A DNA stretch of 64,000 bases from Ignatzschineria rhizosphaerae (GCF_022655595.1 NZ_CP093379.1:1794501-1858500); one strand, 5' to 3'; shown: positions 48,602 through 58,798, numbered from the stretch's first letter. Notes: generated by a model from the sequence alone, not told the origin. Made by a program: numbers and translations.

Positions 48602-49322
48602 TGATCCTCTCTATTGCATTAAATGCAGATTTTCATTAAATCATGCGAATAAATCTATTAAAATTAATTATTGCAGATGATTCTCATTAAATTCGATTGG
48701 CTTTATCATAACAACATTCAAAGAGACAAGGTAGATTTTGAATCAACCTTTTAAGGGCAAAAAAACGTTTTGATGTTTTATTCCCATCTTTTATGTGCCG
48801 CACATGAAAGCCTTATACAACTATGATGGTGTTAATTTTCAAAATCTCAAGATGAACCCTCAAACTTCTCTCTATGTTAAAAGTATTAAATGCGCTTTTA
48901 TTTGTTAAACGCTAGAATTAAATCATTCTATGAAAAGAAAACAAGAATATGTGAATTTGAGAACCTTCTCTTAAAAATCCCCCATATCCCTTCATTAAGC
49001 GTCTGCTTTAGACTTAAAGCGGAAATTTAACAACTAAAGCGCAAACACTATCAAAAATTAGGCGTAATAGATGATGATCGATTCTCTAGCGTATACTTAA
49101 AATATCTTAAATGATGATTCAACTATTTGAACTGACATAAGATGAGCGATCAACAAAATACATTTCACTACAGCTTAATACCCTATTTTCTTAAAATACA
49201 GGCATAAAAACTACGCTCTTTGTGCAACTCTACATTTAAATTTATCTTGAACGGCATTTATTTGCTAAGATAGTCCTCTTTTAGAGTAAGATAATTCACC
49301 TTTTATTATATAGATAGAATCG
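48602..49322. other. Long intergenic region upstream of lepA, 721 bp
   Basis: This is the longest gap in the window, between divergent genes. It is AT-rich with stops in all frames. Two similar stretches, GCAGATTTTCATTAAAT (near 48626) and GCAGATGATTCTCATTAAAT (near 48673), lie just upstream of the M16 gene and might be a repeated operator; the second is loosely Fur-like. I found no RNA gene, terminator, mobile element or copy of the dispersed repeat. Confidence 0.4.
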
Positions 49323-51116
49323 ATGAAGAATATTAGAAACTTTTCAATAATTGCCCACATTGACCATGGCAAGTCCTCATTAGCAGATCAGTTTATCCGC
49401 ATTTGTGAAGGTCTCTCAGAAAGAGAGATGGAGGATCGCGTCTTAGACTCGATGGATCTTGAAAAAGAACGGGGAATTACGATTAAAGCACATTGTGTTT
49501 CTCTCGACTATAAAGCAGATAATGGTGAAACCTACCATCTTAACTTTATCGATACCCCAGGACACGTCGACTTCTCGTATGAGGTTTCCCGATCACTTTT
49601 TGCTTGTGAAGGCGCGCTGTTAGTCGTTGATGCCGCCCAAGGAGTGGAAGCGCAATCTGTTGCTAACTGCTATACCGCCCTTGATCAAGGTCTCGAAGTC
49701 ATTCCCGTCCTTAACAAAATCGACCTGCCCGCAGCTGAGCCTGATCGTGTAGCCATGGAAATTGAAGATATTATCGCAATTGAAGCGATGGATGCAGTGC
49801 GCTGCTCTGCAAAATCTGGGGTTGGCGTTCGAGATGTTCTCGAAGATATGATCAAAAAAATCCCGGCTCCTGTGGGAGATGTCAATGCGCCACTTAAAGC
49901 CCTTATTATCGACTCTTGGTACGATAAATATGTGGGAGTTGTCTCTTTAGTGCGGATCTTTGATGGCGTTCTTCGTAAAAATGACAAAATTAAGATCATG
50001 AGTACCAAAGAGACTCATGAAGCCTCACATGTCGGTGTTTTCACCCCTAACCGTGTAGATAAAGAGCAGCTCTCAGCAGGGGAAGTGGGTTTTGTCATTG
50101 CCGGCATTAAAGATATCGATGGAGCCCCTGTGGGAGATACCATCACGCTTGAAAGAAACTCGGCAACAGAGGCCGTTCCAGGATTTGAGCATGTTCAGCC
50201 GCGTGTATTTGCAGGGCTCTTCCCTGTAGATTCAGAAGAGTATGAAGATCTGCGTGAAGCCCTTAAAAAGCTCCGTTTAAATGATGCCTCCCTTCACTTT
50301 GAACCTGAAACCTCACAAGCGCTTGGCTTTGGCTTTCGTTGTGGCTTCCTTGGAATGCTCCATATGGAGATTATTCAAGAGCGTTTAGAGCGTGAATATA
50401 ACCTAGATCTCATCACAACCGCCCCAACTGTTATCTACGAAGTTGAAAAAAATGATGATGAAGTCATCTATGTGGATAACCCTGATGGATTACCGAAAGT
50501 CACCCAAATTAAAGAGATTCGCGAACCTATTATTGAAGCGAATATCTTAACGCCGCAAGATTATATCGGAAACATCATGAAGCTCTGTATTGAAAAGCGT
50601 GGTGTTCAACTCGACATGGTTTATGCAGGAAATCAGGTTCAACTTCGTTACGAGCTTCCTATGAGTGAGGTTGTATTGGACTTCTTTGATCGCCTTAAAT
50701 CAATCTCTCGGGGTTATGCATCATTTGATTATAAATTTATTCGCTTCCAAGCAGCGAATCTTGTAAAAGTTGATGTACTAATTAACGCCGAGCGTGTAGA
50801 TGCGTTATCATTAATCACCCACAAAGATAATGCCCAATATCAAGGGCGTAAGCTTGTGGAAAAAATGCGCGAGCTCATTCCAAGACAACAGTTTGAAATA
50901 GCCATTCAAGCGGCTATTGGCGCCAATATTATTGCGCGCACCAACGTTCGAGCACTTCGTAAAGATGTGACTGCGAAATGTTATGGAGGGGATGTGAGCC
51001 GTAAACGTAAACTATTAGAGAAACAAAAAGAGGGTAAGAAACGCATGAAACAAGTGGGTAGTGTCGAAATCCCACAAGAAGCGTTCTTAGCTGTTTTGAA
51101 AGTAAATGAAGAGTAA
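49323..51116 (+). CDS. lepA: Elongation factor 4 (LepA)
   Basis: LepA is a ribosomal GTPase that acts on stalled or initiating ribosomes. It has G1 [10 protein letters not shown]2 RGITIKA, G3 [15 protein letters not shown]4 NKIDLP, domain II, the EF-G-like domains III and V, and the unique C-terminal domain with [25 protein letters not shown] (here TAKCYGGD). Its 597 residues are typical. It starts the lepA-lepB-rnc-era unit; lepB begins eight bases after it. Confidence 0.97.
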   Translation: MKNIRNFSIIAHIDHGKSSLADQFIRICEGLSEREMEDRVLDSMDLEKERGITIKAHCVSLDYKADNGETYHLNFIDTPGHVDFSYEVSRSLFACEGALLVVDAAQGVEAQSVANCYTALDQGLEVIPVLNKIDLPAAEPDRVAMEIEDIIAIEAMDAVRCSAKSGVGVRDVLEDMIKKIPAPVGDVNAPLKALIIDSWYDKYVGVVSLVRIFDGVLRKNDKIKIMSTKETHEASHVGVFTPNRVDKEQLSAGEVGFVIAGIKDIDGAPVGDTITLERNSATEAVPGFEHVQPRVFAGLFPVDSEEYEDLREALKKLRLNDASLHFEPETSQALGFGFRCGFLGMLHMEIIQERLEREYNLDLITTAPTVIYEVEKNDDEVIYVDNPDGLPKVTQIKEIREPIIEANILTPQDYIGNIMKLCIEKRGVQLDMVYAGNQVQLRYELPMSEVVLDFFDRLKSISRGYASFDYKFIRFQAANLVKVDVLINAERVDALSLITHKDNAQYQGRKLVEKMRELIPRQQFEIAIQAAIGANIIARTNVRALRKDVTAKCYGGDVSRKRKLLEKQKEGKKRMKQVGSVEIPQEAFLAVLKVNEE

Positions 51117-51123
51117 ATAAACT

Positions 51124-51951
51124 ATGTCGATATTTGCAAATCTCACCCATTACCTCGCCATTATCATTATATTAGCGATCCCAGTTACAGGCCTTATCTG
51201 GCTTATTGACTCGCTTTTTTATAAGAAAAAACGTCGAGAAGGTAAAAAAGAGCCTTGGATTGTGGATTGGTCTAAATTCCTCTTTCCAGTTGTCCTTTTT
51301 GTAGGTGTCCTTCGTTCTTTTATTATCGAGCCTTATGTTATTCCTTCTGGATCTATGCAACCGACACTCTATGCCGGTGATATGATTGTGGCTGATAAAT
51401 GGTCTTATGGCGTGAGAGTGCCAATATTAAATACTCGCCTTTTTTCAAAACCAGGCGAGGGCATTGAGCGTGGTGATGTGGCGATCTTTAAATTTCCTAA
51501 AGATGAGAAGGTCAACTATATCAAGCGGGTTGTAGCAATCCCTGGTGATGTCATCGATTATAAAAATAAGCAATTTACCATTAATGGGGAAGCCTTAGAA
51601 TATCAATATGTGGGGCCTGCTAGAGCGCCTGAAGAGGAAGATCTCTTTGTAATCGAACGCTTCCCAACAGGGCCTGTAGGTTCTAATGAATATAAAGAAC
51701 ATACCATTCAGACCTCAAAAATCATCACCGATGCAGATCGTGGCCTAGGGCTTTACCATCGCTTCCCACTCACCATCCCTGAAGGTAAATTTCTCATGAT
51801 GGGAGATAACCGTGATAATAGCTATGATGGCCGTTTCTGGGAACTCGTGGATGATCAAAAAATCCTAGGTAAAGCTCGCTTTATCTGGATGAACTATAAC
51901 TGCGTCACTTCTTTTGAAGATTGTGACCATATCTTTACCACAATTGAATAA
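51124..51951 (+). CDS. lepB: Signal peptidase I
   Basis: LepB cleaves signal peptides of exported proteins at the periplasmic face. It has two N-terminal membrane segments (about 10-32 and 52-68). The Ser77 nucleophile is in VIPSGSMQPTL, the general base Lys134 in YIKRVVAIPGD, and box E is GDNRDNSYDGRFW. It is 275 residues long. It follows lepA closely and ends one base before rnc, so the order matches Escherichia coli. Confidence 0.96.
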   Translation: MSIFANLTHYLAIIIILAIPVTGLIWLIDSLFYKKKRREGKKEPWIVDWSKFLFPVVLFVGVLRSFIIEPYVIPSGSMQPTLYAGDMIVADKWSYGVRVPILNTRLFSKPGEGIERGDVAIFKFPKDEKVNYIKRVVAIPGDVIDYKNKQFTINGEALEYQYVGPARAPEEEDLFVIERFPTGPVGSNEYKEHTIQTSKIITDADRGLGLYHRFPLTIPEGKFLMMGDNRDNSYDGRFWELVDDQKILGKARFIWMNYNCVTSFEDCDHIFTTIE

Positions 51952-51952
51952 T

Positions 51953-52621
51953 ATGCAACAACTCGAGAAAAATCTCAATTACACCTTCATGGACAAACGC
52001 CTCTTAAAACAGGCCTTTGTCCACCGCTCTTACTCACAAGATAACAATGAACGTTTAGAGTATTTAGGGGATGGTTGCCTTAACTTTATTATCGCTGAAG
52101 CACTTTATCATAAGCTTCCTGATGCTAATGAAGGGGAGCTAAGCCAGCTTCGTGCTCATCTTGTTAAAGAAGATACGCTTGCCGAGATCGCACTTAAACT
52201 CAATCTTAATCAATTTTTGATCTTAAGTCTTGGCGAGAAGAATAATGAAGGGGAATTTAGGCCAAGCACCTTATCAGATTGCCTTGAAGCACTCTTTGGT
52301 GCACTCTTTTTAGATTCTGACTTTGAGACAACAAGACTTGTGATCCTGTCACTTTATGAGCCTTACTTTCAATCGATTATTGAAAAGGCTAAAAAAGATC
52401 TTGGTGAAATCTTCAAGAGCCCAAAAAGCCGATTACAAGAGAAATTACAAGCTTTAAATAGAGAAATCCCCACCTATGATGTTATCGATATCACAGGAAG
52501 AGACCACGAGAAGGTCTTTAAAGTCCTCTGCACTTTTGAAAGCCATAAAACAATTGCAGAAGGCACCACTAAAAAACGCGCAGAGCAGCGCGCAGCTGAA
52601 TTAATGTTGGAGAAAATTTAA
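51953..52621 (+). CDS. rnc: Ribonuclease III
   Basis: RNase III cuts double-stranded RNA, including rRNA precursors. The nuclease domain has NERLEYLGDGCL with the metal ligands Glu and Asp, and the second acid pair in SDCLEALFGALFLD. A C-terminal double-stranded RNA-binding domain (about 153-222) ends KKRAEQRAAELML. The usual GDSVL/GDAVL reads GDGCL here, a mild variation outside the catalytic acids. Start ATG at 51953, right after the lepB stop; the open frame from 51914 lies inside lepB. Confidence 0.95.
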   Translation: MQQLEKNLNYTFMDKRLLKQAFVHRSYSQDNNERLEYLGDGCLNFIIAEALYHKLPDANEGELSQLRAHLVKEDTLAEIALKLNLNQFLILSLGEKNNEGEFRPSTLSDCLEALFGALFLDSDFETTRLVILSLYEPYFQSIIEKAKKDLGEIFKSPKSRLQEKLQALNREIPTYDVIDITGRDHEKVFKVLCTFESHKTIAEGTTKKRAEQRAAELMLEKI

Positions 52622-52622
52622 G

Positions 52623-53513
52623 ATGACAAAAGCTGGATTCGCATCCATTATCGGCCGCCCTAACGTCGGTAAATCAACGCTCATGAATGGTATTCTTGGG
52701 CAAAAAATTAGTATTACCTCCAACAAACCACAAACTACGCGCCATGCAATTACCGGCATCTACACCGATAATGAGACACAGATTATCTTTCTTGATACGC
52801 CAGGGATTCATACCAATATGCAATCGGCGCTCAATAAGCAGCTAAATAGAACCGCAATGAGCTCTATCACCACCGGTGATGTGCTTATTTTTATGGTAGA
52901 AGCACTGCGCTTTAACCAAGATGATGAAAAAGTTCTGAGCAAACTTAAAGGCGTTGAAGCACCGGTTATTCTTGTCGTTAATAAAATTGATAAAATTGAG
53001 AATAAAGACGATCTCTTCCCATTTCTTGCTCAAATGAGTGAGCGCTTTGACTTTGCCGATATTGTCCCACTTTCTGCAAAGCAAGAAAAGTCTGGCATGA
53101 GATTAGTTGAAGTGATTCAAAAATATCTTCCAGAGCAAGCGTTCCCTTATAGTGAAGATGAAATCACCACTGTTTCTAGTGCCTTTTTAGCAGCAGAAGT
53201 TCTTCGTGAAAAACTCACACGCAGATTAAATCAAGAGTTACCTTACACTATCGCTGTAGAGATTGAAGAGTTTAAAATCGAAGGGAATCTCTATCGCATT
53301 TTAGCGGCTATTTCTGTCGAAAGAGAGAGCCAAAAAGGAATTGTCATCGGAAAAGGTGGCGCAACATTAAAAGACGCCAGCACACAAGCTCGTATTGATC
53401 TTGAGAAACTATTTGGCGCTAAAGTATTCCTTCGAGCATTTGTGAAAGTCCGTGAAGGCTGGTCAGATGATGAAAAGGCACTCAATGCGCTAGGCTATAA
53501 AGATCTCCTTTAA
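52623..53513 (+). CDS. era: GTPase Era
   Basis: Era binds the 3' end of 16S rRNA and helps 30S maturation. It has G1 GRPNVGKST, G3 DTPGIH, G4 NKIDKI, and a C-terminal KH domain with GIVIGKGGATLK. The 296 residues are normal. It begins one base after rnc. In many relatives recO follows; here a weak terminator and an EamA transporter follow instead. Confidence 0.96.
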   Translation: MTKAGFASIIGRPNVGKSTLMNGILGQKISITSNKPQTTRHAITGIYTDNETQIIFLDTPGIHTNMQSALNKQLNRTAMSSITTGDVLIFMVEALRFNQDDEKVLSKLKGVEAPVILVVNKIDKIENKDDLFPFLAQMSERFDFADIVPLSAKQEKSGMRLVEVIQKYLPEQAFPYSEDEITTVSSAFLAAEVLREKLTRRLNQELPYTIAVEIEEFKIEGNLYRILAAISVERESQKGIVIGKGGATLKDASTQARIDLEKLFGAKVFLRAFVKVREGWSDDEKALNALGYKDLL

Positions 53514-53536
53514 GCTTAAGATAAACATTGCCTCTC

Positions 53537-53564
53537 AAAGATCTTCTCTCGGGAAGATCTTTTG
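53537..53564 (+). terminator. Terminator after era
   Basis: AAAGATCTTC pairs perfectly with GAAGATCTTT around a six-base loop. The T tail is short (four), so strength may be moderate. Confidence 0.65.
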
Positions 53565-53689
53565 CCGTCACCTTCACGATTTAGTGCGATCTATTTTTCA
53601 AAACAGACTATTTGTTCCCTATTAATGCATTTTGTCTATGCGCATGTTATCTATAGCATGCCTGATTCTAGGATCCTTCCTAAATAAAC

Positions 53690-54637
53690 ATGACTGACAA
53701 ACCTATGAATAAATTTCAATACCTCCTTAAACGCTATACTGAAAGTAGCCATTACTCACTTCATGGCGCTATCTGGATGATTATTGCTGGCATTGCTTTT
53801 GCTGGTATAAACGTTATCACCCCGCTAATTACCGAAAATTATGTGATCAGCTCAAGCTGGATCGCCTTTTATCAGTACCTCTTCGCCCTGCTTTTTATGG
53901 CCCCTTTTTTCTTAAAACTTGGGGTCAAAAAGATTCTCTATACACGCCATTTTATGACGCACTTTTGGCGGATTTTAGTCGCCGTAATCGGTATCCAATT
54001 CTGGGTTCATGCATTAGCCATTCAATTTCCTATTGGAGAAGGGGTTGCTTTACTTATGACCTCTCCCCTTTTTGCAAGCTTAGGGGCTTTTCTCTTTCTA
54101 CGTGAGCGCTTTACAGCACCAAGAGTAATTGCCACTATTTTAGGATTTGCAGGTGCCATCATCATCCTTGCCCCCAATAGTAAAAACTTCAATAGCGCAG
54201 CAATTTTCCCTATTTTAGCAGCACTATTTTGGGCGCTTCATGCACTTTTAATGAAGCACCTATCAGATAAAGATCATCCTTTAACAATGGTGAGCTATCT
54301 CTATATCTTAATGGTCCCCATCAACCTATTGGTCGCTCTAACCGGAAACTTTGGGCACTTACCAAAAGCGCCATTTATTCCTGATGTAGAGCTACTCCTT
54401 GTCCTACTACTCTTAGGATTTTTAACAGCCATTGCCCAGTATGCCGTTGCTAAGGCTTATGCTCATGCAGATGTAATCTTTATCCAACCTTTTGATTATC
54501 TCAAACTCCCCTTAAATGCCTTCCTTGGATTTATTGTCTTTGGCTGGGCTGTCACAAGTCAATTTTGGATCGGAGCGGTTATTATGGTCTGCTCACTCTT
54601 AGCCATCAGTTATTTTGAAATTAAAAAAACAAAATAA
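53690..54637 (+). CDS. EamA-family (DMT) transporter
   Basis: This 315-residue protein has ten predicted helices in two EamA repeats after a short cytoplasmic N-terminus. The repeats carry segments such as PIGEGVALLMTSPLFASLGAFLFL and AKAYAHADVIFIQPFDYLKLP, the latter typical of DMT carriers. It differs from the RarD protein at 3.3 kb, to which it is at best a distant paralogue. Substrate unknown. The ribosome site is weak. pabB follows 40 bp later on the same strand and may be co-transcribed. Confidence 0.85.
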   Translation: MTDKPMNKFQYLLKRYTESSHYSLHGAIWMIIAGIAFAGINVITPLITENYVISSSWIAFYQYLFALLFMAPFFLKLGVKKILYTRHFMTHFWRILVAVIGIQFWVHALAIQFPIGEGVALLMTSPLFASLGAFLFLRERFTAPRVIATILGFAGAIIILAPNSKNFNSAAIFPILAALFWALHALLMKHLSDKDHPLTMVSYLYILMVPINLLVALTGNFGHLPKAPFIPDVELLLVLLLLGFLTAIAQYAVAKAYAHADVIFIQPFDYLKLPLNAFLGFIVFGWAVTSQFWIGAVIMVCSLLAISYFEIKKTK

Positions 54638-54677
54638 CAGTAATCATCCTTTACCAATTTTAAAGATTGATATTTAA

Positions 54678-55775
54678 ATGAAATTTTTAGATAAAACTCA
54701 AGCCAGCCTTTTGATGAATCAGCTTGGAAAAGAGAGAACGCCTTTTCTCTTTATCATCAGTTTTGATACGCTTAAAAATGTTGTTGTTCCCCTTGATGAA
54801 ATCGATCCTTTAAAAATTGCGTACGACTTCCAAGGCTTACAGAATAATTTAGGGGCTTTTCATGAAACTTACCCTCTCAATGCGCAAGATAACACTTTAT
54901 TAAAAATAAGCCCCACATGGCAATGTGAGCCGATCTCATTTACGGAGTATCGCAAGGCTTTTACACCACTGATGAAGGCGCTACAAGCTAAAACCACAGA
55001 TTTAGCCAATCTCACCTTCCCAACGCCTATCAAATGCAACCTAACGCTTCCTGAAATTTTCGCTCGAACTTCAGCAAAATATCGAATTTTTTTGAAAGAT
55101 CATTTCTGCGCTTTCTCTCCTGAGACATTTATCACGATTAAAGATCATGTCATTGCAACATATCCCATGAAAGGGACCATCAACGCATCTATCCCCAATG
55201 CCGAGAATCTCTTGCTTGAAAACCCAAAAGAACTTGATGAGCATCAAACCGTGGCTAAAGAAGCACTTAAAGATATTGCCTTAGTCGCAAAAAATGCGAG
55301 AATCTCTCGCTTTCGTTATGTCGATCATGTCGCGCGCGGCGATGGTGAGATATTACAGACAAGCTCCATCATAGAAGGGGATCTCGAGACAAATTACCAT
55401 GAAACTATTGGTGATCTTCTTTATAACCTACTCCCAGCAGGATCTATTACTGGCTCACCGAAAAAAATTACAACACAAATCTTAAGCACGATTGAAACTT
55501 ATCAGCGGGGATTTTACTCCGGCGTTGCCGGCATTTATGATGGACATAACCTTGATAGTACAGTATTAATTCGCTATCTTGAGAAAAGTAGAAGTAACAG
55601 TGACGCTATCAAGCCTTCCATCAAAGAGACGACCTTTTCAACCATTAGCCCCATTAAAGATCAAAATAATCAATTTCTTTATACCTTTAAAAGTGGCGGT
55701 GGAATTACCGCAATGAGCCATGCTAAGAGTGAATATGACGAACTTATCGAAAAAATCTATCTCCCCATTTCTTGA
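54678..55775 (+). CDS. pabB: Aminodeoxychorismate synthase component I (PabB-type)
   Basis: The protein belongs to the chorismate-binding family. The C-terminal catalytic region includes FCAFSPETFI, YPMKGTI, a conserved DHVARGDGEI and the diagnostic PAGSITGSPKKIT, plus YSGVAGIYDG and the GGGITAMSHAKSEYDE end. At 365 residues it is shorter than Escherichia coli PabB (453) and resembles the compact forms fused or coupled to a PabC-like lyase. It makes 4-amino-4-deoxychorismate for folate. The pabC frame overlaps its last 41 bases. No glutaminase (PabA) gene is nearby. Confidence 0.87.
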   Translation: MKFLDKTQASLLMNQLGKERTPFLFIISFDTLKNVVVPLDEIDPLKIAYDFQGLQNNLGAFHETYPLNAQDNTLLKISPTWQCEPISFTEYRKAFTPLMKALQAKTTDLANLTFPTPIKCNLTLPEIFARTSAKYRIFLKDHFCAFSPETFITIKDHVIATYPMKGTINASIPNAENLLLENPKELDEHQTVAKEALKDIALVAKNARISRFRYVDHVARGDGEILQTSSIIEGDLETNYHETIGDLLYNLLPAGSITGSPKKITTQILSTIETYQRGFYSGVAGIYDGHNLDSTVLIRYLEKSRSNSDAIKPSIKETTFSTISPIKDQNNQFLYTFKSGGGITAMSHAKSEYDELIEKIYLPIS

Positions 55776-56358
55776 AACCATTAAACTAGAAGGAGGCTTC
55801 TTCTCTGCGCTCTCTTTTCATCAAGCTAGAATGGATGCAACTAGAGCTATTTTTTTTGATAATCCTGAACCTCTATCGCTTCCTCTTGCGTTGATGAAAG
55901 CAGGATCAATTCCGCCTAAAGGGCTCTATCGCACCCGCGTGATCTATAGCGACAAAATTGAATTAATTGAATTTATTCCTTATGAGAAGCGGGAAGTTAC
56001 CAGCTTAAAACTTATTGAAGCGAATATAGATTACAGCTTTAAATATGAAAAACGCCCAGAACTAAATACCCTTTTTCAACAAAAGAAAAAGTGTGATGAT
56101 ATCCTTATTACCAAAAAGGGATACTTAACAGATACATCCATCGCCAATATCGCCTTATTAAAAAATGGTACTTGGTATACTCCAAAATCGCCACTCTTAA
56201 AAGGTACTAAACGCGCTGCACTACTACATCATGGTTTAGTGATAGAAGATGATATTCACCAAGATAATCTTCAAGGTTATGAATCTATTAGACTTTTTAA
56301 CGCCATGATTGAGTTTGGAGAAATTGAGTTTTCCATAAAGAATATACAAGCACCATAA
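55735..56358 (+). CDS. pabC: PabC-like class IV aminotransferase-family lyase
   Basis: This PLP enzyme of the aminotransferase IV fold would release pyruvate from aminodeoxychorismate to give para-aminobenzoate. The likely Schiff-base Lys is in the FKYEKRPELN stretch. The cofactor-binding segments are CDDILITKKGYLTDTSIANI and TPKSPLLKGTKRAAL, typical of the short PabC-like proteins that accompany compact PabB. Two starts overlap pabB: ATG 55720 or ATG 55735. I prefer 55735, which begins at the conserved N-terminus (207 aa). Coupling to pabB supports the folate role. Confidence 0.83.
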   Translation: MTNLSKKSISPFLETIKLEGGFFSALSFHQARMDATRAIFFDNPEPLSLPLALMKAGSIPPKGLYRTRVIYSDKIELIEFIPYEKREVTSLKLIEANIDYSFKYEKRPELNTLFQQKKKCDDILITKKGYLTDTSIANIALLKNGTWYTPKSPLLKGTKRAALLHHGLVIEDDIHQDNLQGYESIRLFNAMIEFGEIEFSIKNIQAP

Positions 56359-56455
56359 AGACCTCAAAAGGATAAATATAATAGAAGCATTAAGCTAAAA
56401 ATGTGCCTATAATCTATTTTTGTTAATAGATTACTGTCCCCCACAAAGGTCTTTC

Positions 56456-57226
56456 ATGTTCAATAAAAAACTTATCCTCTCCGGCATTTTATCTGCCGCA
56501 CTCTTATCTGGCTGTGCTACTGTTGAAGATGCTGTCAATGTACTTTTATCCCCAGGCAAAAAAGATACCTCGCCCGAAGCAATCAAGAAACAAGCGGCAA
56601 AAATTGAAATTGACCAGGCTGGCAGTTATAAAATTAATACCTATATGCGTCATGCGATGGGGAATAACTTCTCCGTCAATGATTACACAAAAGTTTGGGG
56701 TAACCCTACCATTTTGGTAAAAAATAACAGTGATTATCTCTTAAAGTGGGCACCTTACGATAATAACTGCACGATCTATATTAACTTTGACCCTGCTACA
56801 AAAATTGCTAAAACAATGGATTATCACTTAAGTGAGAACTGTGCCTCGATCAACATGACAGGACCTGCCATTGATGTTCCTAGAAATGAAGTATTTTCCC
56901 CAGGCTATATGGCGATGCGTGATCGCACCTTATCAGATGCAATGGAAGAGTGGATTGGAAAAAATGTAGATAAAGTTCTCATTAGCTGGGGATCGCCCTA
57001 TAGCGCCGTACCTCTTAATGCTGGAGGCAAAGTCTACTCATGGAGAAATGCATGGCAAACAAGACCTAATGTTTGGTCGGGCGAATATACCTATGGCACA
57101 TGCCAACAGACATTTATCACCGATAGTAAAGGAACCATTACGAGCTGGGATTATAGTGCCTGTAACCCAGAAAACACCTATGGTAAAACACCAGCAGCTG
57201 TACCAATTCCCAGTCCTCGTGGCTAG
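56456..57226 (+). CDS. Lipoprotein with two WG-P modules, unknown
   Basis: This 256-residue lipoprotein has a type II signal peptide ending LLSGC (Cys20), so it should be lipidated by the Lgt encoded upstream. AAAGG lies six bases before the ATG at 56456. The mature part has two related modules, each built around K-W-G-x-P followed by a W about 15-20 residues later. These are VWGNPTILVKNNSDYLLKW and ISWGSPYSAVPLNAGGKVYSW. The layout recalls SmpA/BamE-like or copper-chaperone-like small folds, but I cannot name a family. Cysteines occur in the second half of both modules. A bidirectional terminator follows. Confidence 0.75.
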   Translation: MFNKKLILSGILSAALLSGCATVEDAVNVLLSPGKKDTSPEAIKKQAAKIEIDQAGSYKINTYMRHAMGNNFSVNDYTKVWGNPTILVKNNSDYLLKWAPYDNNCTIYINFDPATKIAKTMDYHLSENCASINMTGPAIDVPRNEVFSPGYMAMRDRTLSDAMEEWIGKNVDKVLISWGSPYSAVPLNAGGKVYSWRNAWQTRPNVWSGEYTYGTCQQTFITDSKGTITSWDYSACNPENTYGKTPAAVPIPSPRG

Positions 57227-57243
57227 TTTGACCAATAGAATAT

Positions 57244-57280
57244 AAAAAAACCTGCAAAGATCATCTTTGTAGGTTTTTTT
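57244..57280. terminator. Bidirectional terminator between two lipoprotein genes
   Basis: AAAAACCTGCAAAGA and TCTTTGTAGGTTTTT pair with one mismatch (G-T wobble) and carry A and T runs for both strands. Confidence 0.9.
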
Positions 57281-57285
57281 ATCAG

Positions 57286-57789
57286 TTAGAAACTAAAAAT
57301 ATAACTCCCAATATCGCAATCAGGTATCGATTGTTGTTTTACGATATACGTCTCTTTTAAGGCAGATCTTCGAGCTTCATCACGATAATTAATCTCTTGA
57401 CGTTCATCTAAATAACTCGAAGATAGCTGTTTACATGCTGTTGTATTTTGAATCGTCTCTTTCGCCTTAGATGAATCTATTTTTTTATAGACTTTATTAT
57501 CTAACCTTAAAGTAGCCCCATCCTCAGAAAGAATTACGGGAAGTTTTCCGACCCCAAAAAAAGCAATTGTAATCTCAAAATACCCATTGGCATTCTTTTC
57601 TAAAACAAACTCTTCCTTTTCCCCTGAAGCTAACCTATTTCTTACTAATAAATAGGTCTTACTATCTTCCTTTGTAATCGTGACAATGTCACTCTTATCT
57701 TCCTGACTCCAATATCCAACATAATTATCATAAGAATCAGAACAGGCTGTAATCACCAAAGCAAATAATAAAATTAATAGTTTTCTCAT
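57286..57789 (-). CDS. Putative lipoprotein, unknown
   Basis: This 167-residue protein starts with a lipoprotein signal (MRKLLILLFALVITAC, Cys16). The next 90 residues are beta-rich and begin with DNYVGYWSQ, an arrangement common in small lipocalin-like or DUF-type lipoproteins that start with a 'G-x-W' strand. The C-terminal third is polar, with two more cysteines (118 and 158). I recognise no family. It is convergent with the preceding lipoprotein gene and upstream of a 160-bp AT-rich gap. Confidence 0.7.
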   Translation of the reverse strand: MRKLLILLFALVITACSDSYDNYVGYWSQEDKSDIVTITKEDSKTYLLVRNRLASGEKEEFVLEKNANGYFEITIAFFGVGKLPVILSEDGATLRLDNKVYKKIDSSKAKETIQNTTACKQLSSSYLDERQEINYRDEARRSALKETYIVKQQSIPDCDIGSYIFSF

Positions 57790-57949
57790 ATCAAATCACT
57801 CAATAGTATTTATCAAAACAATCGCTATACTACCAGCAACAAAAACTGATAACTATTAATATTAATTATTAACTATTAAATAAATTCAAAAACCATTTAT
57901 AAATAAAAATAGTAATGAAAAATACAACCTATCAGTTACCTCTGAATCA

Positions 57950-58798
57950 TTAAAAAATCACCGTTCTATTCCCTTGAACAATGACTCGATCCTCAAGGTG
58001 ATAGCGAAGCCCTCTTGAGAGGACAATTTTTTCGATATCTTTCCCTAACCGCACCATATCTCTTACCGAATCAGCGTGAGAAACACGAATGACATCTTGC
58101 TCAATAATGGGACCTGCATCTAAATCTTCAGTGACATAATGGCAAGTTGCACCGATTAGTTTCACCCCACGCTGTGCGGCTTGATGATAAGGTTTTGCCC
58201 CAATAAAAGAGGGTAAAAAACTATGGTGAATATTAATAATTCGATATTGGTACTTTTCACATAAATTAGGAGGGATAATCTGCATATAACGCGCAAGCAC
58301 AATAGTATCAGCTTTTGAAGCTTCAATGAGTTCATTGACTTTAGCAAAACTTGGGGCTTTATCTTGGGGGTTTACCGGCACATGATGATAAGGAATCCCA
58401 TACCATTCGACCATACTACGAAGATCATCATGATTAGAGATCACGCCAACAATCTCGCAATCTAACTCATGAGCATGCCAACGAGAGAGAATATCCACTA
58501 AGCAGTGTGCTTCTTTACTCGCCATCAACATCACTTTATGCTTTTTAGAGGTATCAACAATACGCCAATTTAATTGAAACTTCTCGGCAATCGGCGTAAA
58601 ACGCTCGCAAAACTCCTCAATACCAAAAGGTAAGCTCTCCGCTTTAATCACATGGCGCATAAAGAAAAGACCAGTTTCTAAATCAGAGTGATGATTTGCT
58701 TCCATAATCCAACCACCATTTTCCGCTAAAAAGCCACTCACAGCAGAAACGATTCCAACGCCATCAGGACATGACATCACCAAACGATATGTTTTCAT
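57950..58798 (-). CDS. purU: Formyltetrahydrofolate deformylase
   Basis: PurU hydrolyses 10-formyl-tetrahydrofolate to formate and tetrahydrofolate, balancing one-carbon pools. It has an N-terminal ACT domain (about 1-80, with CPDGVGIVSAVSGFLAENGG). The formyltransferase-like catalytic domain follows with VGVISNHDDLRS, LARYMQIIPP, the catalytic HHSFLPSFIGAKPYHQA and GATCHYVTEDLDAGPIIEQD. Its 282 residues match Escherichia coli. With pabB and pabC nearby it completes a small folate-related neighbourhood, though on the opposite strand. Confidence 0.96.
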   Translation of the reverse strand: MKTYRLVMSCPDGVGIVSAVSGFLAENGGWIMEANHHSDLETGLFFMRHVIKAESLPFGIEEFCERFTPIAEKFQLNWRIVDTSKKHKVMLMASKEAHCLVDILSRWHAHELDCEIVGVISNHDDLRSMVEWYGIPYHHVPVNPQDKAPSFAKVNELIEASKADTIVLARYMQIIPPNLCEKYQYRIINIHHSFLPSFIGAKPYHQAAQRGVKLIGATCHYVTEDLDAGPIIEQDVIRVSHADSVRDMVRLGKDIEKIVLSRGLRYHLEDRVIVQGNRTVIF

